Source: Bisbaumannia sp015645095
GTDB taxonomy: Bacteria; Pseudomonadota; Gammaproteobacteria; Pseudomonadales; Halomonadaceae
DNA length: 64,000 nucleotides
Assembly: GCA_036871055.1 (NCBI GenBank)
Contig: CP141893.1
Coordinates: 3,162,001 to 3,226,000 of the forward strand
Reading direction: 5' to 3'
A program made the translations under genes and the position numbers. Below, piece by piece: positions 7,548-19,655 of this stretch (position 1 is the first letter of the stretch; each line of letters starts with the position of its first letter). Under the pieces are notes generated by a model, which made no database searches, was not told the DNA's origin, and saw nothing but the letters and a program-made list of their open reading frames with translations.

Positions 7548-7576
7548 CAAAAAAAAGGCGCCCGAGAGGGCGCCCA
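7548..7576 (-). terminator. intrinsic terminator of sdaA
   Basis: On the minus strand, GGGCGCC-CTCTC-GGGCGCC forms a seven-pair stem followed by a run of eight T residues, 31 bp after the sdaA stop codon. Confidence 0.87.
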
Positions 7577-7606
7577 AAGGGTTGATACGAGAGAGAAAGG
7601 GTTACA

Positions 7607-8986
7607 TCAGCATTCGATGGCGTTGACCGCGAGACCGCCGCGGGAGGTCTCCTTGTACTTGTCCTGCATGTCGCGACCGGTGTCGCGCATGGTGCGGATC
7701 GCCTTGTCCAGGGAGATGAAGTGTTCACCGTCGCCGCGCAGGGCCATCTGGGCAGCGTTGATCGCCTTCACCGAGGCGATGGCGTTGCGCTCGATGCAGG
7801 GCACCTGCACCAGGCCCCCCACCGGGTCGCAGGTCAGGCCCAGGTTGTGCTCCAGGCCGATCTCGGCGGCGTTCTCCACCTGGCCCACCGAGCCGCCCAT
7901 CACCTCGGCCAGGCCGGCGGCGGCCATGGCGCAGGCGGAGCCCACCTCGCCCTGGCAGCCCACCTCGGCGCCGGAGATGGAGGCGTTCTTCTTGCACAGG
8001 ATGCCCACCGCGCCGGCGGCCAGCAGGAAGTCCACCACGTCGCGCTCGCTGGCCTCGGGCTGGAACTTCATGTAGTAGCTGAGCACCGCCGGGATGATGC
8101 CCGCGGCGCCGTTGGTGGGCGCGGTGACCATGCGCCCGCCGGCGGCGTTCTCCTCGTTCACCGCCAGGGCGAAGACGTTGACCCAGTCCATGGCGGAGAA
8201 GGTGGAGGCGATCAGGCTGTGGCTGCCTTCCATGGCCACCAGGCGGCGATGCAGGGCGGCGGCGCGGCGCTTGACGTTGAGCCCGCCGGGCAGCACGCCC
8301 TCGTGGGCGAAGCCGGTATCGATGCAGTCGCACATCGCCTGCCAGATCGTCCACAGGCCGTCGCGGATCTCCTGCTCGCTGCGCCAGGCCTTCTCGTTCT
8401 CGAGCATCAGTTCGCTGATGCGCATGTCGTGCATGCGGCACAGCGCCATCAGCTCGGCGGCGGAGTTGAAGTCGTAGGGCAGCGGCGTGGTGTCGGTGTC
8501 CAGGTCGCCCTGCTGGGCCTGGGCCTCGTCGATCACGAAGCCGCCACCCACCGAGTAGTAGGTGTTGCGGTAGAGCTCGTCGCTATGGCCGTGGGCGATC
8601 AGGCGCATGGCGTTGGGGTGGTGGGGCAGGTTCTCTTCGAGCAGCTGCATGTCGCGGGGCCACAGGAAGGGGATCGCCAGGCGGCCATCCAGCAGCAGGC
8701 TCTGGGACTCCAGCAGCTCCTCGATGCAGGGCGAGATGATGGTGGGGTCGATGCGATCGGGACGCTCGCCCATCAGGCCCATGATCACCGCCCGGTCGGT
8801 GCCGTGGCCGATGCCGGTGGCGGAAAGCGAGCCGAAGAGCTGCACCTCGACCCGGGCCACCCGCTCCAGCAGGTCCTGGGCGCGCAGGCTCTCGACGAAG
8901 TCGTAGGCGGCGCGCATGGGCCCCACGGTATGCGAGCTGGACGGCCCCACGCCGATCTTGAAGAGGTCGAACACACTGATGGACAT
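7607..8986 (-). CDS. sdaA: L-serine dehydratase (ammonia-lyase), iron-sulfur type
   Basis: A 459-residue single-chain L-serine deaminase that makes pyruvate and ammonia. The N-terminal half opens SVFDLFKIGVGPSSSHT, typical of the beta domain. The C-terminal half has the cysteines of the 4Fe-4S cluster: CKKNAS, GCQGEVGSACAMAA and the CDPVGG...VPC region. The start is placed at MSISVFDLF because the 19 residues upstream are outside the family alignment; length then equals the usual 455-460. It has its own terminator and faces a LysR-type regulator, which may control it. Confidence 0.93.
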   Translation of the reverse strand: MSISVFDLFKIGVGPSSSHTVGPMRAAYDFVESLRAQDLLERVARVEVQLFGSLSATGIGHGTDRAVIMGLMGERPDRIDPTIISPCIEELLESQSLLLDGRLAIPFLWPRDMQLLEENLPHHPNAMRLIAHGHSDELYRNTYYSVGGGFVIDEAQAQQGDLDTDTTPLPYDFNSAAELMALCRMHDMRISELMLENEKAWRSEQEIRDGLWTIWQAMCDCIDTGFAHEGVLPGGLNVKRRAAALHRRLVAMEGSHSLIASTFSAMDWVNVFALAVNEENAAGGRMVTAPTNGAAGIIPAVLSYYMKFQPEASERDVVDFLLAAGAVGILCKKNASISGAEVGCQGEVGSACAMAAAGLAEVMGGSVGQVENAAEIGLEHNLGLTCDPVGGLVQVPCIERNAIASVKAINAAQMALRGDGEHFISLDKAIRTMRDTGRDMQDKYKETSRGGLAVNAIEC

Positions 8987-9166
8987 CTCGCTTACCCCCG
9001 GGCGACGTCGGCCGTCGCCATTCAGACAATCTCGTCTCGACACATCAATCTGACTAAAGCATCGGACATCATGGGCTGCCTCGTCGAGGCGTTTTCGCTA
9101 TGTTCATGGGGATCGAATCGCGAGACAATCGAAAATATCTTCTCCTGGATTTAGCAAAACTCAACC

Positions 9167-10090
9167 ATGAGCCGACACCTCAATGCCCAGACCCACGCCT
9201 GGCTGAAGGTCTTCGCGGTCAGCGCCCGGCACCTCTCCTTTACCCGCGCCGCCGAGGAGCTGCACGTAACCACCGGGGCGGTGAGTCAGCAGATCAAGCA
9301 GTTGGAGGAACGCCTGGGCTTCAAGCTGTTCCGCCGCCTGCCGCGGCGCCTGGAGCTGACCGACGAGGGACGGCGCCTGGCGGCGGTGGTGGACGAGGCC
9401 TACCAGGCGGTGGGCCAGGAGGTGCGCCGGCTGCGTTCCGGGGTGATGAGCGGCATCCTGCGCCTGCGCAGCGTGCCCTCCTTCCTGGCCAAGTGGCTGA
9501 TGCCGCGACTGTCGCGGCTGCAGGCGCGCTTCCCGGACATCGAGCTGCAGGTAATCGCCGAGGACAGCAATATCTCGCTGCGCGACGGCGACTTCGACCT
9601 GGCCATCGACCTCAACGATGGCCACTACCCGGGCTTTTCCATCACCCCGCTGATGGACGAGCTGATCTTCCCGGTCTGCGCGCCGGCGCTGCTGCGCGGC
9701 AAACCGCCCCTGCGCCGCCCCGAGGACCTGGCCTACTACCCGCTGCTGCATGACGTGACCGCCTGGCGGGGCAGCCACGACTACGCGGAGTGGGAGCACT
9801 ACCTGGAGGCGATCGCGGCCCCCCACGTCAATGTGCGCCGCGGCTACACCTTCAACCGCAACCAGCTGACCATGGAGGCGGCCATCGCCGGCATGGGGGT
9901 GGCCATCGCCCGACGCACCCTGATCACCGACGAGCTCAAGACCGGCGCCCTGATCGCCCCCTTCAGCGAGCGGGTCGCCACCGGCAAGCAGTACGGCATC
10001 GTCTACTCGCCGGGGGCCCTGGACGACCGCCGGGTGGCGGCGGTGCATGACTGGCTGGTAGAGGAGGCGCGACGCGGGCGCGGCGACTGA
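9167..10090 (+). CDS. LysR-family transcriptional regulator, GcvA-like
   Basis: A 307-residue LysR-type regulator. The N-terminal winged helix-turn-helix is clear (FTRAAEELHVTTGAVSQQIK near residues 22-41), followed by a periplasmic-binding-like effector domain. Its sequence is of the GcvA-like subgroup that governs glycine, serine and beta-lactamase genes. It is divergent from sdaA across 180 bp, the classical arrangement for a LysR regulator and its target, so regulation of serine degradation is likely but inferred. Confidence 0.85.
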   Translation: MSRHLNAQTHAWLKVFAVSARHLSFTRAAEELHVTTGAVSQQIKQLEERLGFKLFRRLPRRLELTDEGRRLAAVVDEAYQAVGQEVRRLRSGVMSGILRLRSVPSFLAKWLMPRLSRLQARFPDIELQVIAEDSNISLRDGDFDLAIDLNDGHYPGFSITPLMDELIFPVCAPALLRGKPPLRRPEDLAYYPLLHDVTAWRGSHDYAEWEHYLEAIAAPHVNVRRGYTFNRNQLTMEAAIAGMGVAIARRTLITDELKTGALIAPFSERVATGKQYGIVYSPGALDDRRVAAVHDWLVEEARRGRGD

Positions 10091-10160
10091 GGCCACTTAC
10101 GAACATACAGTGATGACGGTATGATGGCGGGCTTTTCGTCACGGCCATTCTGTCTCGACC

Positions 10161-10793
10161 ATGCCACTATCGTCGCCCTACCGCCTGTCGCCCCTGGTCC
10201 TACGGGCCTTCTTCTATATCTTGCTGGTGGCCCTGCTGGCCCAGGGCACCCTCTGGGAGGCCCGCCACCTGCCCAATGTGCGCTTCACCGAACGGGGCTT
10301 TACCGAGCTGGCCCAGAGCGCCCTGCTGCTCGCCAGTGCCCTGCTGCTGCTCCATGTGCGCCAGCGGCTGAAGGTGCTGCCCCAGGTTACCCTGCTGCTG
10401 TTCGCCTTCGTCACCAGCTCGCTGATCCGTGAACAGGACTACTGGCTGGATACCTATGTGGCCGAGCATACCTGGAAGGTACTGGTCACCCTGGTGATCC
10501 TGCCCTGCCTGGCCTCGGTGATTCGCCATCGCCGCGACTTCGCCGAGGAGCTGGCCGGCTACGCCAACAGCTTCTCCTTCGGCCTGTTCGCCGCCGGCGT
10601 CCTGACCACCTATGTCTTCTCGCGCCTCTACGGCCGCAGCGACTTCTGGCAGGCGGTGCTCCAGGAGCAGTACCTGCGCACCTTCAAGGACGCCGCCGAG
10701 GAGGTGGTGGAACTGTTCGGCTATGCGCTGATCCTGATCGCCATGATCGAGCTGGTGATCCTGGCCCACCACTGGCGCCGCAGCCGCGCCTGA
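10161..10793 (+). CDS. integral membrane protein of unknown function
   Basis: A 210-residue protein with about five to six hydrophobic helices (roughly residues 10-30, 48-64, 70-88, 103-120, 138-160 and 183-202). The loops carry charged motifs such as REQDYWLDTY near residue 91 and a cluster of acidic residues (DAAEEVVELFG) near 175. I do not recognise a family. It follows the LysR gene by 70 bp on the same strand and may be cotranscribed with it. Codon use matches the neighbours, so this is a genuine core-like gene. Confidence 0.8.
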   Translation: MPLSSPYRLSPLVLRAFFYILLVALLAQGTLWEARHLPNVRFTERGFTELAQSALLLASALLLLHVRQRLKVLPQVTLLLFAFVTSSLIREQDYWLDTYVAEHTWKVLVTLVILPCLASVIRHRRDFAEELAGYANSFSFGLFAAGVLTTYVFSRLYGRSDFWQAVLQEQYLRTFKDAAEEVVELFGYALILIAMIELVILAHHWRRSRA

Positions 10794-10936
10794 GCCCCGG
10801 CGCCAGGCCCTCTCATCCGCTGGATAGCGTCATGCATGAATTCGATTGCTGTCTGCCATAACGCCACGTAATGTCGCGCGCATTGCCATAAAGGCAGGCT
10901 TTTTTACTGTCAATCGAAACTTCAAGAGAACTCTTC

Positions 10937-12508
<1,572 letters not shown>

Positions 12509-12554
12509 AGCGGCGCCGGGCGAGGGAGCGCCCGGCGGCTTCGTCGCCACCAAC

Positions 12555-12588
12555 GAAAACGCCCGCGGCCATGGCCGCGGGCGTTTTC
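12555..12588. terminator. bidirectional terminator, perfect 34-bp palindrome
   Basis: GAAAACGCCCGCGGCC is followed by its exact complement, giving a 34-bp perfect palindrome with A4 on one side and T4 on the other. It serves the convergent AbgT-family gene (plus) and rpoD (minus). Confidence 0.9.
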
Positions 12589-12608
12589 TATCGGCGGGGC
12601 GAGCCGCC

Positions 12609-14441
<1,833 letters not shown>

Positions 14442-14655
14442 AGATACCCTATCTCGACGAAGAAGAATGAAGCACCCGAACGCTCAGGCGTCGAAAATCC
14501 ATAAAGCCAAACAGTATAGCGTCTGACCCCGCCTATCCGCCAGCGCTCCATTTGCGCCATGGTTCAGGTGTGTTAGGTTGTACGGTTTCCCCGATGGAAA
14601 TTCCCGGCTGCCCCCTAGATGGAGGTGACCGGCGACTTTTCAAGCCCTGCCCGCC

Positions 14656-16491
14656 TTATCGGCCCCGACTCAGTGTCAGCACCAGCTCATTGAGCCGCTG
14701 CTTCTCTTCTCGACCGAGCCGTTCGCCGTTACGTTCCTTTGACAGCAGTGCCTCGAATTCGCTCTGCGGCGAGCGCTGCTGGTGCTGGTGACGAAAATGC
14801 GCCACCAGGCCTTCCAGTTCCTCGCCGCGCACCTCCCGGGGAATCGGCAGCTCGCGACGCACCAGTTCCGCCAGACGCTGCCCCTCGGGGCGCCCATGGA
14901 AGTGGGCCAGCAGCACCTGGCCGCTGCGGTAGCCGCCGGCCCGCAGCAGGCGAATCACCTCGCCGAAGAGGCCCGCATCCGGGTCCTCGGCGGGCCACCA
15001 GCCGTCCTCCTCGGGCAGCCGCGCCACCAGGGCAGGCTCATGCACCAGCAGCTGCAGGGCGCGCCCCAGCAGGGTCAGCGGTGCGCCCTTGCGCCGCGGC
15101 GTCGCCGCTTCCGGGGCGGGTTCGCCCCACTCCCCGGGGGGCGCATCAGGCATCGGCGGCGGGGCCTCCGCCTCGACCGGCGCGGGTTCCGCCGCCTTCA
15201 TCAGCGCCTGGAAGCGCCCTGCCTCGACGCCGGTGCGCTTGGCCAGCTCGCCCAGCAGCAGCGACTTGAGCACCCCCTCGGGGAGCTTCTCCAGGGCCTT
15301 GAGCACCGTGGTGGCGAAGCGCTCGCGATCCTCCACCCGGGCCAGGTCCCGGCCGCGTCCGGCCTCCTCGAAGAGGAACTCGGAGAGCGGACTGGCGCAG
15401 GTGATGCGATCCTCGAAGGCCTCGGGGCCCTCGCGGCGCACCAGGGTGTCCGGGTCCTCACCCTCAGGGAGGAACAGGAAACGCGCCTGGCGGCCGTCGA
15501 TCATCAGCGGCAGCACCGTCTCCAGGGCGCGGCTGGCGGCCTGGCGCCCGGCGCGGTCGCCGTCGAAGCAGAACACCACCTCCCCCACCAGGCGGAACAG
15601 CCGCTGCAGGTGCTCCTCGCTGGTGGAGGTGCCCAGGGTGGCCACCGCGTTGCGGATGCCGAACTGGGCCAGGGCCACCACGTCCATGTAGCCCTCGACG
15701 ATCACCAGGCGCTCCAGCTGGCGATTGGCCTGGCGCGCCTCATAGAGGCCGTAGAGCTCGCGCCCCTTGTGGAACACCGGCGATTCCGGGGAGTTGAGGT
15801 ACTTGGGCTTGGCGTCGCCCAGTACCCGCCCGCCGAAGGCGATGGTGCGCCCCTTGAAGTCGCGGATCGGGAAGATCACCCGGTCGCGGAAGCGGTCGTA
15901 GGTGCGCCCGCTCTCCTCGCGATGCACCAGCAGGCCATACTCGACCTGCACCGATTCGGGAATGCCCCGCTCGCTCAGGTGGCGCTTGAGGCCCTCCCAG
16001 GCGTCCGGGGCGTAACCGATGCCGAAGTCGCCCTGGACCTGCGGCGACAGGCCGCGCTGCTCCAGGTAACCGCGGGCCGCCTGGGCCTCGGGCATCTTCA
16101 GCCGCTCGCGGAAGAAGCTCGCCGCCAGCTCCAGCAGGTTGACGCCTTCCTGGCGCTTGCGCTCCCGGGCCTGGGCCCTCGGGTCGTCGGCGCCCTCCCG
16201 GGGCACCTCCATGCCCAACCGGCCGGCCAGTTGCTCCACCGCTTCGGGGAAGCGCAGCTGGTCGTACTCCATCAGGAAACGCAGGGCGTTGCCGTGGGCG
16301 CCGCAGCCGAAGCAGTGATAGAACTGCTTGTCCTGGCTGACGGTGAACGACGGCGTCTTCTCCTGGTGGAAGGGGCAGAGGCCGCTGAAGTTGCGCCCCG
16401 CCTTCTTGAGCTGGACACGCTCCCCCACCACCTCGACCACGTCGACGCGGGCCAGGAGATCATCGATAAAGCGTTGGGGAATCTGTCCCAT
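14656..16491 (-). CDS. dnaG: DNA primase
   Basis: A 611-residue primase that makes RNA primers for replication. The N-terminal CHC2 zinc finger (CPFHQEKTPSF ... CFGCG) spans about residues 40-64. The Toprim core has LVIVEGYMDVVALAQFG near residue 262 and FCFDGDRAG near 308. The C-terminal part is the helicase-binding domain for DnaB, whose gene is also in this window. It follows rpsU after an internal terminator, the usual arrangement that keeps primase at low level. Confidence 0.96.
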   Translation of the reverse strand: MGQIPQRFIDDLLARVDVVEVVGERVQLKKAGRNFSGLCPFHQEKTPSFTVSQDKQFYHCFGCGAHGNALRFLMEYDQLRFPEAVEQLAGRLGMEVPREGADDPRAQARERKRQEGVNLLELAASFFRERLKMPEAQAARGYLEQRGLSPQVQGDFGIGYAPDAWEGLKRHLSERGIPESVQVEYGLLVHREESGRTYDRFRDRVIFPIRDFKGRTIAFGGRVLGDAKPKYLNSPESPVFHKGRELYGLYEARQANRQLERLVIVEGYMDVVALAQFGIRNAVATLGTSTSEEHLQRLFRLVGEVVFCFDGDRAGRQAASRALETVLPLMIDGRQARFLFLPEGEDPDTLVRREGPEAFEDRITCASPLSEFLFEEAGRGRDLARVEDRERFATTVLKALEKLPEGVLKSLLLGELAKRTGVEAGRFQALMKAAEPAPVEAEAPPPMPDAPPGEWGEPAPEAATPRRKGAPLTLLGRALQLLVHEPALVARLPEEDGWWPAEDPDAGLFGEVIRLLRAGGYRSGQVLLAHFHGRPEGQRLAELVRRELPIPREVRGEELEGLVAHFRHQHQQRSPQSEFEALLSKERNGERLGREEKQRLNELVLTLSRGR

Positions 16492-16532
16492 GGCTGAGTC
16501 GCCCGAGAGACCGGCAGGTCAAGTCGTCCAGC

Positions 16533-16563
16533 AAAAAAACAAACGGCCACCGAATGGCGGCCG
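16533..16563 (-). terminator. terminator between rpsU and dnaG
   Basis: On the minus strand an eight-pair stem (CGGCCGCC/GGTGGCCG with one G-U pair, loop ATTC) is followed by TTTGTTTTTTT. It is the classic partial terminator that lowers dnaG expression relative to rpsU. Confidence 0.8.
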
Positions 16564-16619
16564 CTTGGCATCCCTCCGGGACGATATGCGCCAGGCGCCC
16601 TTATCGCCCCCAGTACGGA

Positions 16620-16835
16620 TCAGTACAGCCGTTCGAAACGCTTGCGCTCGCGCTGCAGCTTCTTGGCGTGACGCTTGACGGCGGCAGCCGCCTTGCGCTT
16701 GCGCTCGGCAGTCGGCTTCTCGTAGTGCTCGCGACGACGAACTTCGGAGAGAACACCGGCTTTTTCGCAGGAACGCTTGAAGCGACGCAGTGCGACGTCG
16801 AACGGCTCGTTGTCACGTACTTTGACAGAAGGCAT
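16620..16835 (-). CDS. rpsU: 30S ribosomal protein S21
   Basis: A 71-residue basic ribosomal protein of the small subunit, full-length and matching S21 throughout (MPSVKVRDNEPFDVALRRFK, then the Lys/Arg-rich C-terminus). TAGGTGAG lies just upstream as ribosome site. A longer frame running through it on the same strand is antisense to tsaD and is not a gene. First gene of the macromolecular synthesis operon. Confidence 0.97.
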   Translation of the reverse strand: MPSVKVRDNEPFDVALRRFKRSCEKAGVLSEVRRREHYEKPTAERKRKAAAAVKRHAKKLQRERKRFERLY

Positions 16836-17096
16836 TAAGCACTCACCTACCTTAGGATCATGAGTTCGGATGATACGCACACCCTGAGGACTCGATTCCG
16901 TCGCAGACTCCGACTCGGTCGAGGAAACGACCGTGAGCAGACAAATGTGGGGAAGCGGGAATCCGGGTGCACGACCCAGTCTTACAGCGCACAGTATTCT
17001 AGACGTGGTCGCCCGGCTTTGCAAATGACGCTGACGCGCCGCGGGCAAGCGCGTAGAATAGCGCCTCTCCTTGGAGCCAGCGAGCCTTTGACCATC

Positions 17097-18134
17097 ATGC
17101 GTGTACTGGGGATCGAGACGTCCTGCGACGAGACCGGCGTCGCCCTCTATGATACCGAGCACGGCCTGCTGGCCGATGCCCTCTTCAGCCAGGTGGCCAT
17201 GCATGCCGACTACGGCGGCGTGGTGCCGGAGCTGGCGTCCCGGGATCATACCCGCAAGCTGCTGCCGCTGGTCGACGAGGTGCTCGCCGAGGCGAACCTC
17301 AGCCGGGGCGACCTGGACGGCATCGCCTATACCGCCGGCCCGGGGCTGGCCGGCGCCCTGATGGTGGGGGCCGCCACCGCCCATGGCCTGGCCCTGGCGC
17401 TGGAGCGGCCGGTGCTCGGCGTGCACCATATGGAGGGCCACCTGCTGGCGCCCATGCTGGAGGACGAGCCCCCGGCCTTCCCCTTCGTGGCGCTGCTGGT
17501 CTCCGGCGGCCACACCCAGCTGGTGGAGGTGCAGGGCATCGGTCGCTATCAACTGCTGGGGGAGTCGGTGGACGACGCCGCCGGGGAGGCCTTCGACAAG
17601 GCCGCCAAGATGCTCGGCCTCGACTACCCGGGCGGTCCCCGGGTGGCCAAGCTGGCGGAACAGGGCGACCCCAAGCGGCTGCGCTTCCCGCGCCCCATGA
17701 CCGACCGCCCGGGGCTCGACTTCAGCTTCTCCGGCCTCAAGACCCATACCCTGACCACCCTGCGCGCCTTCGAGGCGGAGGGTGCCCTGGACGATCAGGC
17801 CCGCGCCGATATCGCCCGGGCTTTCGAGGAGGCGGTGGTGGATACCCTGGTGATCAAGTGCCGCCGCGCCCTGGACCAGACCGGCCTCAAGCGCCTGGTG
17901 GTGGCCGGCGGGGTCAGCGCCAACGTGCGCCTGCGCGAGCGCCTGGAGCACGAGTGCGCCAAGCGCGACGCCCGGGCCTACTACCCGCGGGGGCGCTTCT
18001 GCACCGATAACGGCGCCATGATCGCCTACGTAGGCGCCCAACGCCTGCTCGCCGGCGAACGCGATGAACCCGGCGTCTTCGCCGCCCGCCCCCGCTGGCC
18101 GATGGATACCCTGACGCCTCCCGAGGCCAGCTAA
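17097..18134 (+). CDS. tsaD: tRNA N6-threonylcarbamoyladenosine transferase TsaD
   Basis: A 345-residue enzyme that installs t6A37 on ANN-decoding tRNAs together with TsaB, TsaC and TsaE. It begins MRVLGIETSCDETGVALYD, as TsaD proteins do. The metal-binding histidines are in VHHMEGHL near residue 111, the ATP-site loop is SGGHTQLV, and GGVSANVRLR near residue 279 is conserved. The start codon is fixed by homology; upstream in-frame sequence is the intergenic region. It is divergent from rpsU, a widely conserved gammaproteobacterial arrangement. Confidence 0.95.
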   Translation: MRVLGIETSCDETGVALYDTEHGLLADALFSQVAMHADYGGVVPELASRDHTRKLLPLVDEVLAEANLSRGDLDGIAYTAGPGLAGALMVGAATAHGLALALERPVLGVHHMEGHLLAPMLEDEPPAFPFVALLVSGGHTQLVEVQGIGRYQLLGESVDDAAGEAFDKAAKMLGLDYPGGPRVAKLAEQGDPKRLRFPRPMTDRPGLDFSFSGLKTHTLTTLRAFEAEGALDDQARADIARAFEEAVVDTLVIKCRRALDQTGLKRLVVAGGVSANVRLRERLEHECAKRDARAYYPRGRFCTDNGAMIAYVGAQRLLAGERDEPGVFAARPRWPMDTLTPPEAS

Positions 18135-18437
18135 GACCACCGGCTAATACGGCCTTCGGCCCAGGGGGCTCGCTCACCACCGGGACGAAACCCCGCCACT
18201 GCGCGAGCCTCGCTACGCGACGAATCGGACCGAGGTCCCTCTCGCCGATCGCAAACGCGCACGTTCTCCCTCGACATCCCTGTTGATCGCCGCTACTCGG
18301 CTCGCTGCGTGGCGGCGTCCCGGCGAAATCGCTCGCCCTCCTGGCCCGAAGCCCTTACCTCGGCGGCACCGGCTAGAACTTTGTGCCATCACAGATCAGC
18401 GTGAAGCCTCGACATAGCCTATTTCCGGCTCGCTATT
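18135..18437. other. 303-bp noncoding stretch after tsaD
   Basis: No supported gene. GC-rich with many short inverted segments (for example CGAGCC/GGCTCG words), but no clear intrinsic terminator with a T-run was seen. It may hold decayed repeat elements. Confidence 0.5.
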
Positions 18438-18555
18438 GTGGGAGTTTGCGGTTCGGCGCTCCGACTATGCCGACGGTCCGACGTCTCGGCGATTGGGCGA
18501 CGAAGTCGCCCTTGGTGGCAACCAGGATCGCCCTGCGGGCGATATCGCCGAAGCC
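18438..18555 (+). repeat. REP-like element, copy 6 (degenerate)
   Basis: Plus-strand GTGGGAG head at 18438, then a long degenerate middle, CGATTGGGCGACGAAGTCGCCC with a good GGGCGAC-GAA-GTCGCCC hairpin, and a final ATCGCCC-TGC-GGGCGAT-ATCGCC unit identical in plan to copies 1 and 4. Confidence 0.65.
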
Positions 18556-18572
18556 CTTACCCATGCCGACTT

Positions 18573-18608
18573 GGTTTTTCTTCCAGCTTCTAGCTTCCGG
18601 CTTCCGGC
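18573..18608. repeat. GGTTTTTCTTC box with four degenerate heptamers
   Basis: GGTTTTTCTTC is followed by four 7-bp units: TTCCAGC, TTCTAGC, TTCCGGC, TTCCGGC. On the plsY coding strand this is a run of GGAAGCC/GGAAGCT units starting one base after the stop codon. It is the third and most degenerate relative of the arrays at 30994 and 59813. Confidence 0.65.
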
Positions 18609-18609
18609 G

Positions 18610-19200
18610 TTAGAGCCCCGGCTCCTCGCCGCTGCGCAGCCGGCGCAGGTTCCAGAAGTGGCGGGCCAGCACCAACAGGGCGAAGCCGGTGACCACCAGG
18701 GCGTAGTCCGGCGCCAGCCACAGGCTGGCCAGGGGCGCCAGCAGGGCGCTGCTCAGCGAGGCCACCGCCGCGGTACGCACCCGCCAGGCCAGCAGGGCCC
18801 AGCACAGGGCGCAGAGCAGGGCCACCGGGGGCACCAGCACCAGCAGCACGCCGAAGGCGCTGGCCACCGCCTTGCCGCCACGAAAGCGGTGCCATAGCGG
18901 GTAGCTGTGCCCCAGCAGCACCGCCAGCCCCACCAGCCCCTGGGCCCAGGGCGACAGCCCCAGGGCCATGCTTAGCCATAGCACCGGCATGCCCTTGCCG
19001 GCGTCCAGGGCCAGGGTGGCCAGGGCCAGCGGCAGGCCATGCAGGCGCAGTACGTTAGAGAAACCGGGATTGCGGGAGCCGGCGTAGCGGGGGTCCCCCA
19101 CCCCGGCCAGGCGGCAGACGGTCAGCGAGCCCAGCCAGGAACCGCACAGGTAACCTAGCCCCATCAGGGCGAGCAGCAGGGCCAGTGTCGTGGGCGACAT
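18610..19200 (-). CDS. plsY: glycerol-3-phosphate acyltransferase PlsY
   Basis: A 196-residue inner-membrane enzyme that acylates glycerol-3-phosphate from acyl-phosphate, the first step of phospholipid synthesis. The family motifs are present: AGSRNPGFSNVLR (usual form GSGNPGATN), LDAGKG, and GHSYPLWHRFRGGKAVAS. About five helices. The start MSPTTLALLL gives the normal length; a longer in-frame start would add 41 non-family residues and run into folB on the other strand. Divergent from folB as in many gammaproteobacteria. Confidence 0.93.
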   Translation of the reverse strand: MSPTTLALLLALMGLGYLCGSWLGSLTVCRLAGVGDPRYAGSRNPGFSNVLRLHGLPLALATLALDAGKGMPVLWLSMALGLSPWAQGLVGLAVLLGHSYPLWHRFRGGKAVASAFGVLLVLVPPVALLCALCWALLAWRVRTAAVASLSSALLAPLASLWLAPDYALVVTGFALLVLARHFWNLRRLRSGEEPGL

Positions 19201-19298
19201 GAACGGTTCCCGAAGCGTGGCGACACCATGATTCTGCCTGGCGAGTCGCGTACAATCGAGCCTTTGCCACACCACCACGACCAAGGCAGGGGTAGGGA

Positions 19299-19655
19299 AT
19301 GGATCTCGTGCTGATCGAGGCACTCGCAGTGGACACCGTGATCGGCGTCTACGACTGGGAACGCAGCATCCAGCAGCGGCTGGTACTGGACCTGGCCCTG
19401 GCCACCGATATCCGCCCGGCGGCGGCCAACGACGACCTGAGCCAGACCCTGGACTATGCCGCCATCAGCGAGCGCATCGCCGCCTTCGCCGCGGCCCATG
19501 ACTTCGAGCTGGTGGAGACCTTCGCCGAGCGCCTCGCCGCCACCCTGCGTGCGGAGTTCGGCATTCCCTGGCTGCGGCTGACGGTGCGCAAGCCCGGCGC
19601 CGTGCCCCAGGCGGCGGCGGTGGGCGTGACCATCGAGCGGGGCCAGCGGGCATGA
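19299..19655 (+). CDS. folB: dihydroneopterin aldolase
   Basis: A 118-residue folate-pathway enzyme that cleaves 7,8-dihydroneopterin to 6-hydroxymethyl-dihydropterin. It starts MDLVLIEALAVDTVIGVYDWE, the standard FolB opening, and carries LVETFAERLA near residue 68, with a typical end VTIERGQRA. Its stop overlaps the folK start by 4 bp (ATGA), so consecutive steps of folate synthesis are made together. Confidence 0.95.
   Translation: MDLVLIEALAVDTVIGVYDWERSIQQRLVLDLALATDIRPAAANDDLSQTLDYAAISERIAAFAAAHDFELVETFAERLAATLRAEFGIPWLRLTVRKPGAVPQAAAVGVTIERGQRA

Noticed and set aside
16620..18140. 506-codon minus-strand frame across tsaD ending in the S21 sequence
   Set aside because: Only its last 71 codons are rpsU; the rest is antisense to tsaD with a repeat-rich, Gly/Ala/His/Gln-biased translation.
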